This document shows, piece by piece, positions 52,821 through 61,331 of a DNA stretch of 64,000 bases. The stretch spans positions 62,001 through 126,000 of the forward strand of contig NZ_JACHJY010000007.1 of NCBI RefSeq assembly GCF_014203895.1. The letters run 5' to 3'. Both the position numbers and the translations under genes were made by a program. Each line of letters starts with the position of its first letter. The stretch's first letter is position 1. Under the pieces are notes generated by a model. It was given only the letters and a program-made list of their open reading frames with translations. It searched no databases and was not told the origin of the DNA. The DNA comes from Streptomyces nymphaeiformis (GTDB lineage Bacteria; Actinomycetota; Actinomycetes; Streptomycetales; Streptomycetaceae).

Positions 52821-53381
52821 TCAGAACCGAGCGGTCCCGGTACGGACGTGCAGATGCCCTTCCGTCGGAAACGTGGGCGGCTGGGCGGGCAGGACCGCTT
52901 CGAGGGCGAAGCCGCAACGATCGGCCACACGACACGACGCGGTGTTGTCCGCGGCGTGGAAGAGCTCGAATCGCTCCACCGGCGGCGCGGCCGGACGCTC
53001 GGTCAGGACCCAGCGCACCGCCGCCTCCAGCGCCCGGGAGGCCACGCCACGCCCTCGTACCTCGGCCGCCGTCCAGTAGCCCACTTCCGCGGAGCCCTCG
53101 CCACTGGGCTTCACGACCACGTGGCCGACCGGCTGGCCGAAGCCCGCCTCGTCGTCCTCCAGGACGGCGAAGGCGAAGCGGGTCCCCCCGGCCCAGCCCT
53201 GCCGCTGCTCGTCCATCCAACGTCGTGCATCGGCCTCGCTGTCGATCGTGGTCATCAGCCAACGACGCAATGCGGGATCCCGGTGCGCGGCCACGAGGGC
53301 GTCGACATCGTCGGGCTGCCAGGCGCGCAGTCTCAGGGCGGGCAGGCACGCAGTCGGCTCCACGGACAGGAGGACGCTCAC
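52821..53381 (-). CDS. GNAT-family N-acetyltransferase
   Basis: 186 residues, GTG start. RimJ/RimL-type layout: LRLRAWQPDDVDALVAAH, VGYWTAAEVRGRGVASRAL (acetyl-CoA loop with RGRGVA) and NTASCRVADRCGF. It acetylates an amine or a protein N-terminus; the substrate is unknown. The start is 143 bp from that of a divergent SnoaL-like gene. Confidence 0.92.
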   Translation of the reverse strand: MSVLLSVEPTACLPALRLRAWQPDDVDALVAAHRDPALRRWLMTTIDSEADARRWMDEQRQGWAGGTRFAFAVLEDDEAGFGQPVGHVVVKPSGEGSAEVGYWTAAEVRGRGVASRALEAAVRWVLTERPAAPPVERFELFHAADNTASCRVADRCGFALEAVLPAQPPTFPTEGHLHVRTGTARF

Positions 53382-53523
53382 ACCGGTCTCCGATCATCTC
53401 TTCCATTGATCAACAACACACGTGAAGACATTCTCCGGGCGCGATGAGTTCCGGACCCCCGGTCGGTATGTACAGGCGAGTTCACCGGAAATCCCCGGGG
53501 AACCGACGACCAGGAGCATCCGC

Positions 53524-53934
53524 ATGACCGACACGCGTACCGACGACCGCGCCGCCGTCCAGGCGGTACTGACCGACTCCTACAAGGCGTGGGAGGCCGG
53601 CGACGCCGAGGGCATGGTCGCCGACTACACCTCCGATGCCACGGCCATCATGACCGGCTCGCTCCGCGACGGCCGCGACGTGATCCGCGACAGCATGGCG
53701 CTGGCCTTCGCCGGCCCGCTCAAGTCCACCTCGACCTGGAACAAGACGCTCAGCCTCCGCTTCCTCGGCACGAGCGCCGCGATCGTGGTCAGCGAGTCCG
53801 GGATCCTGTTCGGCGACGAGACCGAGGTTCCTCAGGAGCGCAGGGTCCACGCGACCTGGGTGTTCGAGAAGCGGGACGGCCGGTGGCTGATCGCCGCCTA
53901 CCACAACGCCCCGGTGCTCGCGCCGACGCCGTAA
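53524..53934 (+). CDS. SnoaL/DUF4440-like (NTF2 fold) protein
   Basis: 136 residues. SYKAWEAGDAEGMVADYTSD, RDVIRDSMALAFAGP and TWVFEKRDGRWLIAAYHN match the SgcJ/EcaC-type NTF2 fold. Function unknown; such domains bind small ligands or act as isomerases. AGGAG precedes ATG 53524. A hairpin follows. Confidence 0.88.
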   Translation: MTDTRTDDRAAVQAVLTDSYKAWEAGDAEGMVADYTSDATAIMTGSLRDGRDVIRDSMALAFAGPLKSTSTWNKTLSLRFLGTSAAIVVSESGILFGDETEVPQERRVHATWVFEKRDGRWLIAAYHNAPVLAPTP

Positions 53935-53953
53935 GGCCTGATGTCGGAGCCCT

Positions 53954-53983
53954 GCCGGCGAGCCACGCGCCCGCCTCGCCGGC
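53954..53983. terminator. Hairpin terminator between convergent genes
   Basis: Perfect 9-bp stem GCCGGCGAG / CTCGCCGGC with a 12-nt loop, 20 nt after the SnoaL-like stop and 81 nt beyond the stop of the convergent ComB-like gene. Confidence 0.65.
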
Positions 53984-54063
53984 GGGGCTGGCTGGCCGAG
54001 GCGGCTTGCGGACCGGGCCCTGATCGGGACTGCCTCGTGTACGACCCGCGGGTCTGAACGGGC

Positions 54064-54750
54064 TCACATCGGCGATGCCACCTCGTGCGGGCGCAGGACC
54101 ATGAGCGAGTCCTCCACGGACGCCACCATGGCGAAGGGGAACCTGTCGAGTTCGAGACAGAGTGCGACGTCGTCGGGATGGACTCCCTCGCGCACACCCT
54201 CCACCAGTTCGCCGGCCGCACGGGACTCGGCGGCGCGGCGGAGGAAATCGGCCGCGTCCGCCCCGGTCCCGGCGGCCCTCCGGGCGATGTACTGGGCACA
54301 CGCCAGGTCCTCTTCGGCCTGCCCGTCCTCGCCGGTCACCACGAACGTGGCGCTTCCGCCCGCGCGCGTCCGCAGCAGCCGAGCCGTCGCCTCCGCCACC
54401 ACGAAGCTCGCGCACAGCACCAGCGACGCCTCCTTGACCGCGAGGGCGCCGACCGTCCCCGCCGTGGTCTTCTGCACGACGGTCCGTCCGCCGAGGTCGA
54501 CGGAGCGCAGCATGCCCGGCGAGTTGACGGCGTCGAACCCCGGTGCCGGTGGGCCGTCCTTGAGCGCCGCCCAGTCCGGGTGGCGGGCCTTCAGGGCCAG
54601 GGCCTCGTCCAGGGACTCGGCGAGGACGATCTTCTCCGCGCCCTGGGCGAAGGCCCAGGCAGCCACGGTGAAGGCGCGCATGACGTCGACCACGACCGCC
54701 ACGGCCGGAACTTCGGTCAACTCGGGTATACCGAGGAAACGAGCATCCAT
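54064..54750 (-). CDS. 2-phosphosulfolactate phosphatase (ComB) family protein
   Basis: 228 residues. Family blocks VAVVVDVMRAFTVAAWAFAQGA, VNSPGMLRSVDLGGRTVVQK followed by TTAGT, and CASFVVAEATAR are clear. The archetype is a Mg-dependent phosphatase in coenzyme M synthesis, but actinomycetes lack that pathway, so the real substrate is open. ATG 54750 was chosen; an in-frame ATG at 54768 is possible. Confidence 0.88.
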   Translation of the reverse strand: MDARFLGIPELTEVPAVAVVVDVMRAFTVAAWAFAQGAEKIVLAESLDEALALKARHPDWAALKDGPPAPGFDAVNSPGMLRSVDLGGRTVVQKTTAGTVGALAVKEASLVLCASFVVAEATARLLRTRAGGSATFVVTGEDGQAEEDLACAQYIARRAAGTGADAADFLRRAAESRAAGELVEGVREGVHPDDVALCLELDRFPFAMVASVEDSLMVLRPHEVASPM

Positions 54751-54803
54751 CCGTTCATGATCGCGCATGCCCGACGCACGACACCCGCGTGGTCCCGCTC
54801 GGC

Positions 54804-55619
54804 TCAGCGCTTGCGCATGCGCAGGGAGTTCCAGCTCGCGTCCGCCGTCCAGCCGCCGTCCACCGGCATGGCGACGCCGTTCACGAAGCCGCTGCGGGCG
54901 GGGTCCGCCAGGAAGGCGACGGCCTGGGCGATGTCCCCGGGCGCGGCGAAGCGCGCCATGGGCACCCGCTCGACGATGTCGGCGTCGGTGTAGCCGCCGG
55001 AGGCCTGGTCCTCGGCGTCCATCTCGGTCTTGACCCAGCCGGGGCACACCGCGTTGACGCGGATCCCGCGGCCGCCCCACTCCGCGGCCAGGGTCCGGGT
55101 CAGGCCGATCAGGCCGTGCTTGCTCGCGTTGTACGCGGCCCGGTCCGCGACCCCGTGCAGCCCCGCGATCGAGGCGATGTTGACGATCGAGCCGCCGCCC
55201 GCGTCCAGCATCAGCTTCCCCAGCGCCCGGGACAGGAGGAAGGGTCCGGTGAGGTTGACCTCCAGGACGCGCCGCCACTGCTCGGCGGTGGTGTCCTCGG
55301 CAGGGGTGAGCAGCGAGACGCCCGCGTTGTTCACGAGGACGTCGACCCGGCCGAAGCGTTCCCGTACCTGCTCGGCGAGTTCGGTCACGTAGGCCTCCGA
55401 GGCCACGTCGCCGACCATCGCGTACGCCTCCGCGCCGGCGTCCCGTACCGCCGCGAGCGTCTCCGACGGCTCCTTCAGGTCGGCGAGCACGAGCGCGTAT
55501 CCCTCGCCCGCCAAGACCTCGGCGACCTGCCGCCCGATGCCCTGTGCCACCCCGGTCACCACCGCGACCGGCACCCGTACGTCCTGCTCCGTCACGTCCT
55601 GCTCCATGTTCATGTCCAT
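54804..55619 (-). CDS. SDR-family oxidoreductase
   Basis: 271 residues. Cofactor motif VVTGVAQGIGRQVAE, acidic LVLADLKE (NAD-preferring), LVNNAGVSLL, catalytic IVNIASIAG and AYNASKHGLIGLTR are intact. Of three in-frame ATGs within 12 nt, 55619 has GAGG 8 nt upstream. It is divergent from a LysR gene with an inverted repeat between them, so probably LysR-controlled. Confidence 0.93.
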   Translation of the reverse strand: MDMNMEQDVTEQDVRVPVAVVTGVAQGIGRQVAEVLAGEGYALVLADLKEPSETLAAVRDAGAEAYAMVGDVASEAYVTELAEQVRERFGRVDVLVNNAGVSLLTPAEDTTAEQWRRVLEVNLTGPFLLSRALGKLMLDAGGGSIVNIASIAGLHGVADRAAYNASKHGLIGLTRTLAAEWGGRGIRVNAVCPGWVKTEMDAEDQASGGYTDADIVERVPMARFAAPGDIAQAVAFLADPARSGFVNGVAMPVDGGWTADASWNSLRMRKR

Positions 55620-55665
55620 GAGCACAGCCTCACCCCCGCCGGGCATCATGGGAAGCAACAATTAA

Positions 55666-55679
55666 GAAAGCGAGCTTTC
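55666..55679. promoter_or_regulatory. Inverted repeat in SDR/LysR divergent promoter
   Basis: GAAAGC-GA-GCTTTC, perfect 6-bp arms, 7 bp before the LysR start in a short AT-richer stretch. Position and symmetry fit autoregulation plus control of the SDR gene. Confidence 0.55.
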
Positions 55680-55686
55680 ACGGATC

Positions 55687-56604
55687 ATGAACAGCATCGA
55701 TCCCCGGCTGCTGCGGACCCTGCTCTCGGTGATGCGGCACGGGTCGATGAGCGCCGCGGCGGCTGCGCTGGGCTATGTCCCCTCGGCGGTGTCGCAGCAC
55801 ATCGCCCGGCTGGAGCAGCAGGTGGGGACGGAGCTGCTCTCGCGCCGGCCGGGCGGCGGTGTGACGCCGACCGCCGCGGGCCGCGCGCTGGCCGACTCGG
55901 CCGCCCGCGTCCTGGCGGCCACCGCCGATTTCCAGCGCCTGGCCGATGGCATCGCCAGGGCCGGGGCGCCGGAGTTGAGCATCGGCGTCTACGCGACCGC
56001 GGCCGGGCGTCTGCTCCCCACCGCGCTGGCCGAGCTGCGCCGGACCCATCCGGATGTGGCGCTCCATGTCACCGAGACCGAGCCCGTGCACGGTCTGCGC
56101 GGGCTGCGGACCGGGGAGATCGATCTGCTGCTGGCGCACCGGTATCTCCCCGAAGACCCTCCCGGCGCCGCCGATCTGCAGATCCGCGCGCTGGGCAGGG
56201 AGCCGCTGTGGCTGATGGCCGCCCACGGCACCGGCATCGCCGCGCTCGACGACTGCCGTACGTCCGACTGGGCGGCCGGGCATCCGGGGACCCCCGACCG
56301 GCGCCTGCTGCAGCGGTGGGCCCACCGCACGGGCATCGCCCCGGCGGTGCGGTACGAGACGGACGACTATCACACCGCGCTCGCTCTGATCGCCCAGGGA
56401 TTGGCGGTCGGGCTCGTACCGGCGTCCGTCGTCCGCGGCTGGCACGACCCGGACCGGCCGCTCGCCCGCGTCGAAGACCTCCCCGCGGCCGGCTGGCCGG
56501 AGCGCGAGGTCCTCGCCGTCACCCGCCCGCGAGCGTCCCATCCGGTCGTCGACGACCTCGCCGACCTCCTGTCCGCCGCCGTCGCCGCCACACGGGACGC
56601 GTAG
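55687..56604 (+). CDS. LysR-family transcriptional regulator
   Basis: 305 residues. N-terminal winged helix (RLLRTLLSVMRHGSMSAAAA, VPSAVSQHIARLEQQVG) and a periplasmic-binding-like effector domain (ELSIGVYATAAGRLLPTAL, LLLAHRYLPEDP). Target: most likely the divergent SDR gene. It ends 18 bp from the convergent EF-hand gene. Confidence 0.94.
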   Translation: MNSIDPRLLRTLLSVMRHGSMSAAAAALGYVPSAVSQHIARLEQQVGTELLSRRPGGGVTPTAAGRALADSAARVLAATADFQRLADGIARAGAPELSIGVYATAAGRLLPTALAELRRTHPDVALHVTETEPVHGLRGLRTGEIDLLLAHRYLPEDPPGAADLQIRALGREPLWLMAAHGTGIAALDDCRTSDWAAGHPGTPDRRLLQRWAHRTGIAPAVRYETDDYHTALALIAQGLAVGLVPASVVRGWHDPDRPLARVEDLPAAGWPEREVLAVTRPRASHPVVDDLADLLSAAVAATRDA

Positions 56605-56622
56605 ACGGACGGGAGGGGACGC

Positions 56623-57156
56623 TCAGTACAGCGCGGCACCCATGGGCGAGTCGTCTCCCGTGACGTACGCGCGGATCGAGGCCAGGTACTCGGCGCGGCT
56701 GACGCGTCCGTCACGGTCGTCGTCCAGCGCGTCGAACGCCGCGTCGGCGTTGTCGGCGCGGTTGCCCAGTGCCTGGCGCAGCATCGTGAACTGCGAGCGG
56801 TCCAGGGCTCCGTCCCCGTCGGCGTCGGCGAGGTCGAAGAGCGCGCCCAGGGCGTACTGGCAGATGTTGTCGAACTTCTCGGCGTCCACCCAGGCGATGT
56901 ACTCCTCGTACGTCATCACGCCGTCGCCGTTGGCGTCCATCGCCGCCCAGGCCCGTTCGCCGGTCGCGCGGGCGGCGACGACCAAGGGGTCGTCGTCGCT
57001 GCGGCCGGTTGCCCGCTGGGCCCGGTCGATGCGGACGAAGTAGTCGTGCCGGGAGGCGACTCCGTCACCGTCCGTGTCCAGCATCGCGTAGATACGGGCC
57101 TTCGGGGTCGCGGGGTCGGCCGGAGCGGTCCGCAGCTCGGTTCGCGGGAGTGCCAT
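56623..57156 (-). CDS. Four-EF-hand calcium-binding protein (calerythrin/CabD-like)
   Basis: 177 residues, no signal. Four EF loops are visible: DTDGDGVASRHD, DANGDGVMTYEE, DADGDGALDRSQ and DDDRDGRVSRAE. The third ends in Gln instead of Glu at position 12, so its Ca affinity may be lower. It probably acts as a cytoplasmic calcium buffer or sensor. GAAGGAAG precedes ATG 57156. Confidence 0.93.
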   Translation of the reverse strand: MALPRTELRTAPADPATPKARIYAMLDTDGDGVASRHDYFVRIDRAQRATGRSDDDPLVVAARATGERAWAAMDANGDGVMTYEEYIAWVDAEKFDNICQYALGALFDLADADGDGALDRSQFTMLRQALGNRADNADAAFDALDDDRDGRVSRAEYLASIRAYVTGDDSPMGAALY

Positions 57157-57412
57157 GTCGGGTCTTCCTTCGTGAGAGGTGTGGGGCGCGGGTCCGGCCG
57201 GAGTCCGATGCGGCGCTCCCCCGGACACCGCGCTCATGATCGACGGCCCGCCTCCTCGCGTCCCGGCGACCCGCCAGGGAGCGGCGAAGACTCACCCGAC
57301 GTGACGATCTCGCCGACGTCGCGCCCGGGCGGGCTCAGGACGGGACCTTGGTGGGTGGGGTGGGGCCCTATGGCCGTATCCCCGCCACCCGCCCGTCAGA
57401 TCTAGTTGAAGC

Positions 57413-58605
57413 GTGAATCACTTCTCGCGGTGTCACCGCTTCCCCGCCCCGCCGGGAGCGCCTGCCGACCCGCACGACGCGGCCGACGGCGGCCCCCGCG
57501 CCGTACCGCTGCCTCACGGGCTCGCACCGATGGCACCCGGCCTGCTGATGACCCTCCTGCTCGCCGTCAGCTGGCCACCTGCACCGCCTTCCACAGCATC
57601 GTCCGGCTCGCCCTCGTACCCGGCGTCGCGGCCCTCCTGTGCGGCGTGGCCGCCACCGCCACGTACACGGTGCTCACGATCACCGCGTACGTCGTCGCCC
57701 ATCTGCCGCCCTTCGGCCCCGGCCCCGTGGAACCCGTCGGACTCGTCCTGGTCGTCGTCGGCGGCCTGGGCGCCCTCGCCGTGTGCAGCTCCAAGGTCCG
57801 CGCCCGGCACCGCGCCCGCCGCGTCCGCGCCGCCGCCGACACCACCCGGCAGACCGTGCTCCGGCCCCTGCCGCCCGTCTGGGCCGGTCTGGAACAGGCC
57901 GCCGTCCACACCGCGGCCGACGAGACCGCACGGATCGGCGGCGACTTCTACGACATCCAGCCCTCGCCCCACGGCACCCGTCCGGTCCTGGGCGACGTCC
58001 AGGGCAAGGGCCTCGACGCCGTCGCCTGCGCGGCCGCGCTCGTCGGCAGCTTCCGCGAAGCCGCCGCCCACGAGAGGGACCTCGTCGATGTCGCCGTGCG
58101 CATGGACCAGCGACCGCGTCGGCACCAGGAGTACGTGCACGCCCTCGGCGGCGACGAGAACGAACGCTTCGCGACCGCCGTCCTCGTCCAGTTCCCGCCC
58201 GTCACCGCCACCGACCGCCACGCCACCACCGCCGAGCTCGTCGACTGCGGCCACCTCACTCCCCTGGCCGTCACCCCCGATCGGATCCGCCCCCTGGCCG
58301 GCGAGTCCGCCCTGCCCCTCGGCATGTTCGAGCTCACCGGCGCCCGCCCCGTGGGCCGCTCCCTCTCGCCGGCCGCCGACGAGACCCTGCTGCTGTACTC
58401 GGACGGAGTCGCCGAAGCCCGCGACGACAACGGCGAATTCCACCCGCTGCGCGAGGACCTCGCCGCCGCGCTGCGCGAGGACCCCGGCCTCGCCGAACCC
58501 CGCCGCCTCGTCGCGCACGTACGCTCCGCCGCCGCACGCCACGCCGGTGGCCGGCTCGCCGACGACACCACCGTCCTGGCCGTCCGCCGCGCAAGCACCC
58601 GCTGA
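57413..58605 (+). CDS. PP2C/SpoIIE-type serine phosphatase, N-terminal frame uncertain
   Basis: The phosphatase domain (57840-58605) is solid: IGGDFYDIQPSP, VLGDVQGKGLDAVACAAALV, LVDCGHLTPLAV, LLLYSDGVAEARD and LADDTTVLAV, as in RsbU-type anti-anti-sigma phosphatases. Membrane helices precede it. The best N-terminus (GTG 57413, with helix APGLLMTLLLAVSW) is in another frame than the rest; the in-frame extension from 57406 is Arg-rich and looks non-coding. Either a one-base error lies near 57570, or translation starts internally (GTG 57646). Confidence 0.75.
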
Positions 58606-58610
58606 ATCAG

Positions 58611-58628
58611 GAAGGGGCGCCCCCCTTC
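58611..58628 (+). terminator. Hairpin after PP2C gene
   Basis: GAAGGGG / CCCCTTC with a 4-nt loop, 5 nt after the stop. Confidence 0.5.
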
Positions 58629-58750
58629 GCACCCGAACCCGCCGAGTCGCAAGAAGGGTGGTATCGGGACAAGATGGCGCTTTGTGTGCCCGCAAAGACG
58701 CGTCTGCGCCGCTCACCGGTTCCACCTGATCCAGAAGGAAGGCTCCCGTC

Positions 58751-59845
58751 ATGGACCCCGTGCTCAGCAGTGAGGTGCTCGACCGGCTGCGCCAGCCCCG
58801 GCCGTACCCCGCCGTCTCCCTGGTGATGCCGACGCACCGCCGGGAACCGGGCGACGCCCAGGACCCCGTACGTCTCCGCAATCTCGTCGTCGAGGCCGAG
58901 AAGGCGCTGCAGAGCGACCCCGCCGTGACCCGTGAGCGGCGCCTGGACGTGCTCGACCAGCTGAACCAGGCGGTCAAGGAGGCGGACCTCGTCCATGCCG
59001 AGGACGGGCTGGTGATCTACGCGGCACCGGGCGAGCACCACGTGTGGAAGGTGGCCCGTCCCGTGCCGGAGCGGGTCGTGGTGGCCGACACCTTCCTCAC
59101 CCGCAACCTCGTCGCGGCCCACGCCGCCGAGCAGCCCTACTGGGCCCTGGCCGTGGCCGCCGACCGGGTCTCCCTGTGGAGCGGCGAGACCGAGCGCGCC
59201 GCCGAGGCCGCGAGCGACGGCTTCCCGCTCGTGAGAAGCCTCGAGGACCCCGACGCCGAGCGCAAGGAGCGCATCGGCGACCTCCCCAGCACCTGGCAGG
59301 ACGAGGCCACCCGGCAGTTCCTGCGCGACGCCCACCAGCGCCTGCGCGCCGTACTGGACGCCGACCCCCGCCCGCTCTACGTCATCGGCTCCCCCGCCGC
59401 GCTCTCGCTCCTGGAGGAGCTCGGGCCCCTCGCCCCCGGGACCGTGACGATCCAGCACGGCGGCCTCGCCGCCGGACCCGCCGCCGCCGTCCACGAGGCC
59501 GTCGCCCCCTCGCTCACCGCCCGCCAGGCCGCGGCGGCCTCCACCGTCGTCGCCGAACTCGACGCCGCCCGGAGCGGGAAGCAGTTCGCGGGCGGCATCG
59601 ACGAGGTGTGGCAGGCCGTCAAGGAGGGACGGGTACGGCTCCTGGCCGTCGAGGACGACTACCGCACCGTCGTCCGGGAGGAAGGCGGCCACCTCGAACC
59701 CGCCGGCGCCGACGACCCCTCGGCGCGGGACGACATGGTCGACGAGATCGTGGAGCAGGCCCTGGAGACCGGCACGGACGTCCAGTTCGTCCCGCACGAC
59801 ACGCTCGCCGGCCAGCAGCGCATCGCGGCCGCTCTGCGCTACTGA
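58751..59845 (+). CDS. baeRF-family protein (archaeo-eukaryotic release factor-like)
   Basis: 364 residues. Features are YPAVSLVMPTHRREPGD at the N-terminus, VHAEDGLVIYAAPGEHHVW, a central YWALAVAADRVSLWSGE and the C-terminal GKQFAGGIDEVWQAVKEGRV, RLLAVEDDYR, TDVQFVPHDTLAGQQRIAA. This matches the bacterial eRF1-like baeRF group, which is thought to act on ribosomes under stress. No GGQ motif is seen. GAAGGAAG lies just upstream of ATG 58751. Confidence 0.8.
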   Translation: MDPVLSSEVLDRLRQPRPYPAVSLVMPTHRREPGDAQDPVRLRNLVVEAEKALQSDPAVTRERRLDVLDQLNQAVKEADLVHAEDGLVIYAAPGEHHVWKVARPVPERVVVADTFLTRNLVAAHAAEQPYWALAVAADRVSLWSGETERAAEAASDGFPLVRSLEDPDAERKERIGDLPSTWQDEATRQFLRDAHQRLRAVLDADPRPLYVIGSPAALSLLEELGPLAPGTVTIQHGGLAAGPAAAVHEAVAPSLTARQAAAASTVVAELDAARSGKQFAGGIDEVWQAVKEGRVRLLAVEDDYRTVVREEGGHLEPAGADDPSARDDMVDEIVEQALETGTDVQFVPHDTLAGQQRIAAALRY

Positions 59846-59872
59846 ACCGCGCGGGTACGCCATGATGGGCGG

Positions 59873-60817
59873 ATGGACGTCGAGCCGTACCGGGGCGAGT
59901 TGCTGGCGTACTGCTACCGGATGCTGGGGTCGTTCCACGAGGCCGAGGACCTGGTGCAGGAGACGATGCTGCGGGCCTGGAAGGCCCGTGACCGGTACGA
60001 CGGCGCACGCGCCTCGGTCCGGACGTGGCTGTACCGGATCGCGACCAACGCATGCCTGACCGCGCTTGAGGGGCGGGCCCGGCGGCCGCTGCCGTCCGGG
60101 CTCGCCGGGCCGAGCGAGGACCCCGGGGCGCCGCTCGCCCCGGCCTCGGACGTCCCCTGGCTGCAGCCGTTCCCCGACGGGCGGTTCGAGGCGGAGGTAC
60201 GGGCCGACATGCGGCTCGCGCTGGTGGCGGCGATGCAGGTGCTGCCGCCGCGGCAGCGTGCCGTACTGGTGCTTCGGGAGGTACTGGAGTTCTCCGCCGC
60301 CGAGGTCGCCGAGCAGTTGGGGACCACCGTCGCGGCCGTCAACAGCGCACTGCAGCGGGCCCGATCCGCTCTCGCGAGCGCGGGGGCCGCGGAGCAGGTC
60401 GTGGAGCCGGAGGATCCGCAGACGCGTGCGGTGATCCAGCGGTACGTGCGGGCGTTCGAGGCGGCGGACGTTCCCGCGCTCGTGCGGCTGCTGACGGACG
60501 ACGCGGTGCTGGAGATGCCGCCGGTTCCGCTGTGGTACGCGGGCAGACGCGACTACGGCCTGTTCATGGAGCGGGTCTTCGCGATGCGCGGGGTGGGTTG
60601 GGCCGCGACGCCCGTCACCGCCAACGGGCAGCCCGCGCTCGCCGCATACGCGCCGGAGCCCGGCGGCGGGTGCCGGCTGCACTCGCTGCAGGTCTTCACG
60701 GTCACCGCCGGACGGATCGCGTGGAACGTCGTGTTCACGGATCCTCGCGTGCTCGGGGCGTTCGGCCTGCCCGGGACTCTCCGGGTCGGGGGAGGCGCCG
60801 GTCGCACGAGTTGTTAG
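59873..60817 (+). CDS. ECF sigma factor with C-terminal SnoaL-like domain (SigG-like)
   Basis: 314 residues. Region 2 (LLAYCYRMLGSFHEAEDLVQ, TMLRAWKARDRYDG), region 4 (LPPRQRAVLVLREVLEFSAA, TTVAAVNSALQRARSAL), then an NTF2/SnoaL domain (YVRAFEAADVPALVRLLTDD, PLWYAGRRDYGLFMERV). No anti-sigma gene is adjacent; the fused domain probably tunes activity. A CATGAT sequence lies exactly 6 nt before the ATG. Confidence 0.93.
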   Translation: MDVEPYRGELLAYCYRMLGSFHEAEDLVQETMLRAWKARDRYDGARASVRTWLYRIATNACLTALEGRARRPLPSGLAGPSEDPGAPLAPASDVPWLQPFPDGRFEAEVRADMRLALVAAMQVLPPRQRAVLVLREVLEFSAAEVAEQLGTTVAAVNSALQRARSALASAGAAEQVVEPEDPQTRAVIQRYVRAFEAADVPALVRLLTDDAVLEMPPVPLWYAGRRDYGLFMERVFAMRGVGWAATPVTANGQPALAAYAPEPGGGCRLHSLQVFTVTAGRIAWNVVFTDPRVLGAFGLPGTLRVGGGAGRTSC

Positions 60818-60820
60818 GGT
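60815..60820 (+). promoter_or_regulatory. -10 hexamer TAGGGT, leaderless start
   Basis: TAGGGT, then CCGGGC, then the ATG of the NIF3-like gene: a 6-nt gap, the usual geometry of leaderless actinomycete transcripts. The hexamer overlaps the stop region of the sigma gene. Confidence 0.5.
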
Positions 60821-60826
60821 CCGGGC

Positions 60827-61144
60827 ATGACGCGGCTGAAGATCGAGATATCCGTCCCCGAGAGCCATCTGGAAGCCGTGGTCGAGGCACTTCACGCGGC
60901 CGGTGCGGGCCATGTCGGCGCGTACGCGCGGTGCCACAGCGTCTGGAGGGTGACCGGCAGTTGGCAACCGCTGCCCGGCTCACGACCGTACCTCGGTGAC
61001 GTGGGCGCCGTGCAGCACAGCGAGGAGTGCCGGATCGAGTCGGTCTGCGACGCCGAGCAGGCCGCGTCCGTCCGGCGGGCCGTCCGCGACGCCCACCCTT
61101 ACGAGGAACCGGTCATCCACTTCCTGCCGTTGTACGAGCCGTAG
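60827..61144 (+). CDS. Small NIF3/YqfO-insert-like protein (CutA/PII-like fold)
   Basis: 105 residues. LKIEISVPESHLEAVVEALH, the GAGHVGAYARCHSVWRVTGS block with PGSRPYLGDVG, then RRAVRDAHPYEEPVIHFLPL match the PII-like insert domain of NIF3 proteins, here free-standing. It may bind a metal or ligand through the C-H and HPYEEP residues. Function unknown. No ribosome binding site other than CCGGGC is evident. Confidence 0.82.
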   Translation: MTRLKIEISVPESHLEAVVEALHAAGAGHVGAYARCHSVWRVTGSWQPLPGSRPYLGDVGAVQHSEECRIESVCDAEQAASVRRAVRDAHPYEEPVIHFLPLYEP

Positions 61145-61247
61145 ACGATCCGCGCGCGCCGGGGCGGTCGCGCGTGTCCGCGTCGAGAGCGGATCCTCCC
61201 GCACGGGCGGGGTACGGCGTGAGGGTCCGGCAATCCCCGCGTCATAC

Positions 61248-61285
61248 GAAACACAGCGGAAACTCCCGTGTACGCATCGCGAAAC
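61248..61285 (+). promoter_or_regulatory. GlnR-like four-box operator upstream of amtB
   Basis: Pentamers GAAAC, GAAAC, GTACG, GAAAC separated by exactly 6 nt each (11-bp period), 46 bp before amtB. The known GlnR pattern is gTnAc-n6-GaAAc repeated; boxes 2 and 4 match fully, 1 and 3 partly. Confidence 0.72.
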
Positions 61286-61331
61286 GCGCCGCCACGAAGC
61301 TCTCCCCCTGACCCGTAGGAGGAGACCGTTG

